This document shows, in pieces, positions 61,577 through 64,000 of a DNA stretch of 64,000 nt. The notes beneath the pieces are model-generated. The model was not told the DNA's origin, searched no databases, and saw nothing but the letters and a program-made list of their open reading frames with translations. Numbering within the stretch: position 1 is the first letter of the stretch; each line of letters starts with the position of its first letter. A program made the translations under genes and the position numbers. Origin of the DNA: Desulfobulbus alkaliphilus (GTDB lineage: Bacteria > Desulfobacterota > Desulfobulbia > Desulfobulbales > Desulfobulbaceae); NCBI RefSeq assembly GCF_016918545.1, contig NZ_JAFFQC010000008.1, positions 81,526 through 145,525 of the forward strand, read 5' to 3'.

Positions 61577-63703
61577 ATGAACAATCAAGAAATATCCGCT
61601 CAGCGCGACAAGTTACTCTCCGTGATTCCGCTAATTTCTGGACTAACGTATCATTTTAAAGGGGTCAACAAGCGGTGGACTTCAGCTATCACTTCAGGCA
61701 TGATTGAGGTGGGCAGGATGAATCCCGAAGCCACCAGGCTATTTACCCCCTTGATTAAAGACATGCGTGCCACCAAGACAAAATATGAAGGCATTCAGCA
61801 GCAGCTGGTTGAAGTACTTCTGCACGAGATGGTCAGAAAAGTGGTCATGGAAATCACAGATACCGCCAAATTTACCATCAATATCCTTAAACGTAATCTA
61901 TTCGAGCGAACCGCGGATGTCGGATACCTGGCAACGGACGTGGAGATTGTCCATTTTCTGCGTCTGTCTGGGAATGAAGCGGATCAAGAGCAGATTGATC
62001 GCCAGGCAGCAATCATAAAAAAAAGACTGCTGGATTATCAATACGAATATACAGTATATAATGATATTCTAATTATTGATCTAGATGGCCATGTACGTGC
62101 AAACTTTGATGAAAATAACCCTGTCTCCTTCTCGAACGATCCTCTTTTAGCCGAGACGCAGGCCATCGGCACGCGCAATCACTCCGGAGAAGATAAATTT
62201 ATTGAAACATTCCGTGCCACTGACCTGCGTCCAGGCTTGGGCGATGTTCTCATGTATTCTCAGAAGATTGAAGATCCGGAGACATTAAAATCTCTTGGGA
62301 CTCTCTGTCTCTGTTTTGATTTTGCGGATGAGATGCAGAAAATATTTAGCGACCTGGTCAAAGGGGATGAAAATATAATTGCCGGGGTGCTAGATAGGAA
62401 CGGCTCTGTCATTGCCTCTAGTCAACCGTCTATCCTGTCGTCAGGAATGAAAATTCAGGTTAATCTTGAGGCTGAATTCAGCTTTCACGCCATCAACGGC
62501 ATGCAGTATCTCGCCAGAACCGTGGCAACAGATGGTTATCAGGGATTTTATGGGCTGACCTGGTACGGAGTCGCAATGATAGAAGTCGGGAAAGCATTCT
62601 CTGGTGCTGGTAAAGAAGGTTGCAATCCTCCCGTCATCGCTCGACTGCAAAACATGTCCCATGAACTTACCGCCGTCAAACGTTCTTCCGATGAACTCCT
62701 GGACGATATGAAAATCGATGGGATAAACGGAAAAATTCAAGCTCAGGTTTTCAGTGCAAAACCTTTTGTCGAGGTTCTCGAGTTCATCGACAACATTGGT
62801 CTAGAGATTGACCGACTCTGTTTAACTGTTATTGAAAACCTTCAGCGGATAGTGGTGACGTCACGTTTCAACGAAGTACAGTTTCGTGCTTTTCAGGGAA
62901 ACAATATTGCCGATCGCAACCTCTACGAACGAGCCAATGATGTCTGTTGGTGGGCTCTGAACCCCTTATTCCGCAGGCTGCTTGCAGGTCACCTGAACTC
63001 TGGCATACGTGACGAGGAACGTCGGCAGCTCACAGAGAGTTTGCAGTACATCAACAATTTGTACACGCCATATCTTCGTCTGGTACTGGCAGATCCTGAT
63101 GGCATCGTACTGGCGGTCTCCAATCCTCCCAATGAAGTAGAAGAGCGCTTTATCGAAGATGCACTCCCACGTGAACAGGAATTTGTTGGCATGCGGCTGG
63201 AAAACACCTTGGTCAGCCAAGCAATTAAGCTTGGCAGTAAAAAAGACTATTGTGTTTCTGCTTTTGAACCGACCATCCTGTACGGCAACCGGCCGACGTA
63301 TATTTACAGCACTGCGGTGAGGGCTCCTGACAACGAGGGCAAGGTGGTGGGGGTCATTCAGATCGTTTTTGATTCCGAGCCACAATTTCAGGATATGCTT
63401 GAGGGAATTCTTCCCAAGGACGCGAACGGCCAAAGTCGGGAAGGTTGTTTTGCCTTGTTTGTCGATAAAGAACGAAATATCATTGCATCCACATCCACCA
63501 GCTATCCCGCAGGCTCCCAATTAGATCTCGACAGTCGATATTTTTCAATGAATAATGGAGAACGACGGTCTTCAATTGTTGAGATCGGCTCGATTTCCTA
63601 TATTGTCGGTTTACAGTGCTCCAACGGTTACCGTGAATACAAGCGCACTGATCGCTACAAAAACGACGTCCTCTGTATAATATTTCTTCCTACCGATTCG
63701 TAA
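61577..63703 (+). CDS. Large cytoplasmic protein with two Cache-like sensor domains
   Basis: About 708 residues. A helical N-terminal part (residues 1-130) precedes a Cache-like domain with VYNDILIIDLDGHVRANFDE near 165 and VLDRNGSVIASSQPS near 265. A helical linker and a second Cache-like domain follow: LVLADPDGIVLAVSNPP near 510 and ALFVDKERNIIASTSTSYP near 630. No membrane segment, HAMP, methyl-accepting or kinase domain is visible, so its output is unknown. ATG 61577 is preferred to the upstream TTG at 61568. An ISAs1-type element begins 17 bp after its stop. Confidence 0.7.
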   Translation: MNNQEISAQRDKLLSVIPLISGLTYHFKGVNKRWTSAITSGMIEVGRMNPEATRLFTPLIKDMRATKTKYEGIQQQLVEVLLHEMVRKVVMEITDTAKFTINILKRNLFERTADVGYLATDVEIVHFLRLSGNEADQEQIDRQAAIIKKRLLDYQYEYTVYNDILIIDLDGHVRANFDENNPVSFSNDPLLAETQAIGTRNHSGEDKFIETFRATDLRPGLGDVLMYSQKIEDPETLKSLGTLCLCFDFADEMQKIFSDLVKGDENIIAGVLDRNGSVIASSQPSILSSGMKIQVNLEAEFSFHAINGMQYLARTVATDGYQGFYGLTWYGVAMIEVGKAFSGAGKEGCNPPVIARLQNMSHELTAVKRSSDELLDDMKIDGINGKIQAQVFSAKPFVEVLEFIDNIGLEIDRLCLTVIENLQRIVVTSRFNEVQFRAFQGNNIADRNLYERANDVCWWALNPLFRRLLAGHLNSGIRDEERRQLTESLQYINNLYTPYLRLVLADPDGIVLAVSNPPNEVEERFIEDALPREQEFVGMRLENTLVSQAIKLGSKKDYCVSAFEPTILYGNRPTYIYSTAVRAPDNEGKVVGVIQIVFDSEPQFQDMLEGILPKDANGQSREGCFALFVDKERNIIASTSTSYPAGSQLDLDSRYFSMNNGERRSSIVEIGSISYIVGLQCSNGYREYKRTDRYKNDVLCIIFLPTDS

Positions 63704-63719
63704 TCCTGGCCCCGTGAAC

Positions 63720-64000
63720 CAGGGCAATCGCATCAAAATTTCAAATAATTCAAATTATTACGTGCGTTCAGTATAAGATAATAATATATACATAGTGCTC
63801 AACTCAATTTACGACGGGGGGAACTATGGAAAACGATTTCAACAACACGACACTTGTAGCTCATTTTTCGACCTTGAAAGATCCTCGGATTACAGGAAGG
63901 AGTGCCCATAAACTGATCGATATCATTATCATTGCCATCTGCGGCATGCTTTGTGGAAGTGACGATTGGGTTGGCATCGAAGCCTTCGGGAAGGCGAAGC
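63720..64000 (+). mobile_element. ISAs1-family insertion sequence, left part (cut by window edge)
   Basis: The likely left terminus CAGGGCAATCGCATCAAAAT starts at about 63720, resembling ISAs1-family ends that begin CAGGGC. The transposase starts 106 bp inside. The right end is outside the window, so target duplication cannot be checked. Confidence 0.75.
63826..64000 (+). CDS. ISAs1-family transposase, N-terminal part
   Basis: 58 codons are visible: NTTLVAHFSTLKDPRITG and SAHKLIDIIIIAICGMLC, then GSDDWVGIEAFGKAK. This matches the DDE_Tnp_1-associated N-terminal domain (H-repeat-associated proteins). GGGGGG lies just upstream of ATG 63826. Its ends do not resemble the MITE family in this window, so it is not their obvious mobiliser. 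Confidence 0.85.
   Translation, partial: MENDFNNTTLVAHFSTLKDPRITGRSAHKLIDIIIIAICGMLCGSDDWVGIEAFGKAK

Noticed and set aside
63826..64000. ISAs1-type transposase as mobiliser of the MITE family
   Set aside because: Its end (CAGGGCAATCG) bears no likeness to CCTGAATCCGTGA.

Overview
The window looks like a chromosome segment of a sulfate- or sulfur-metabolising member of the Desulfobacterota, probably near the Desulfobulbales. The main reason is a complete dsrMKJOP operon (10068-15188) preceded by an RsbRD-type gene. An EF-G of 'NKCDR' type, a YedF-like protein and a ferredoxin-nitroreductase fit that placement. The lineage is inferred from gene content only. All positions and motifs were read by eye; no database search was run.

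Layout. 1-9.8 kb: 3' part of fusA, a P-loop ATPase, a eukaryote-type HisA, an HDOD protein, a metallo-beta-lactamase-fold hydrolase, yedF, a Tsp/Prc protease and an RsbRD protein. 10-15.2 kb: dsrMKJOP, closed by a strong terminator. 15.5-21.6 kb: a prepilin peptidase (-), then a compact pyrK-pyrD-aroD-aroE-aroA operon, then a convergent ABC permease gene with a one-base frameshift. 21.7-29.4 kb: an HMG-CoA-lyase-like enzyme, a gene split by a small transposon, a ferredoxin-nitroreductase, a phosphofructokinase, phoU, and a PhoB/PhoR-type pair. 29.5 kb: tRNA-Asn(GTT) with its own terminator.

29.7-55.3 kb is an accessory island beside the tRNA. It starts with decayed or toxin-antitoxin cargo: AbiE with a frameshifted toxin, two pseudogenes and a gamma-glutamylcyclotransferase-like gene. 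A near-consensus promoter followed by a perfect palindrome then leads into a roughly 20-kb one-directional gene run (33910-54132). Its order is: HTH protein; Snf2-type helicase with a DUF3883/PD-(D/E)xK-like tail; HD phosphohydrolase; Panacea-like protein; DUF1156 DNA methylase; SMC/RecF-type ATPase; Toprim-like protein; DUF499 ATPase; a second Snf2 helicase with an N-terminal HEPN domain; a sacsin/Hsp90-type ATPase with a C-terminal zinc site. A frameshifted ADP-ribosylglycohydrolase follows. The helicase-methylase-DUF499 core resembles the anti-phage type I remember as Hma, but here it carries at least three further possible effector modules. This is the best candidate for an undescribed composite defence system.

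55.5-64 kb returns to ordinary chromosome: arfB, a Pif1-like helicase with an HRDC-like region, a HepT/MntA toxin-antitoxin pair, an exported protein, a large Cache-domain protein and the left end of an ISAs1-family insertion sequence.

Throughout the resident chromosome, but not in the island, runs a family of small non-coding elements. There are twelve copies or fragments. Full-length copies are about 217 bp, have ends of the type CCTGAATCCGTGA / CACGGATCCAGG, contain strong hairpins, and in six cases are flanked by exact 5-bp target duplications. This is a MITE-like family. One copy is nested in another and one splits an open reading frame that is restored exactly by removing the element.
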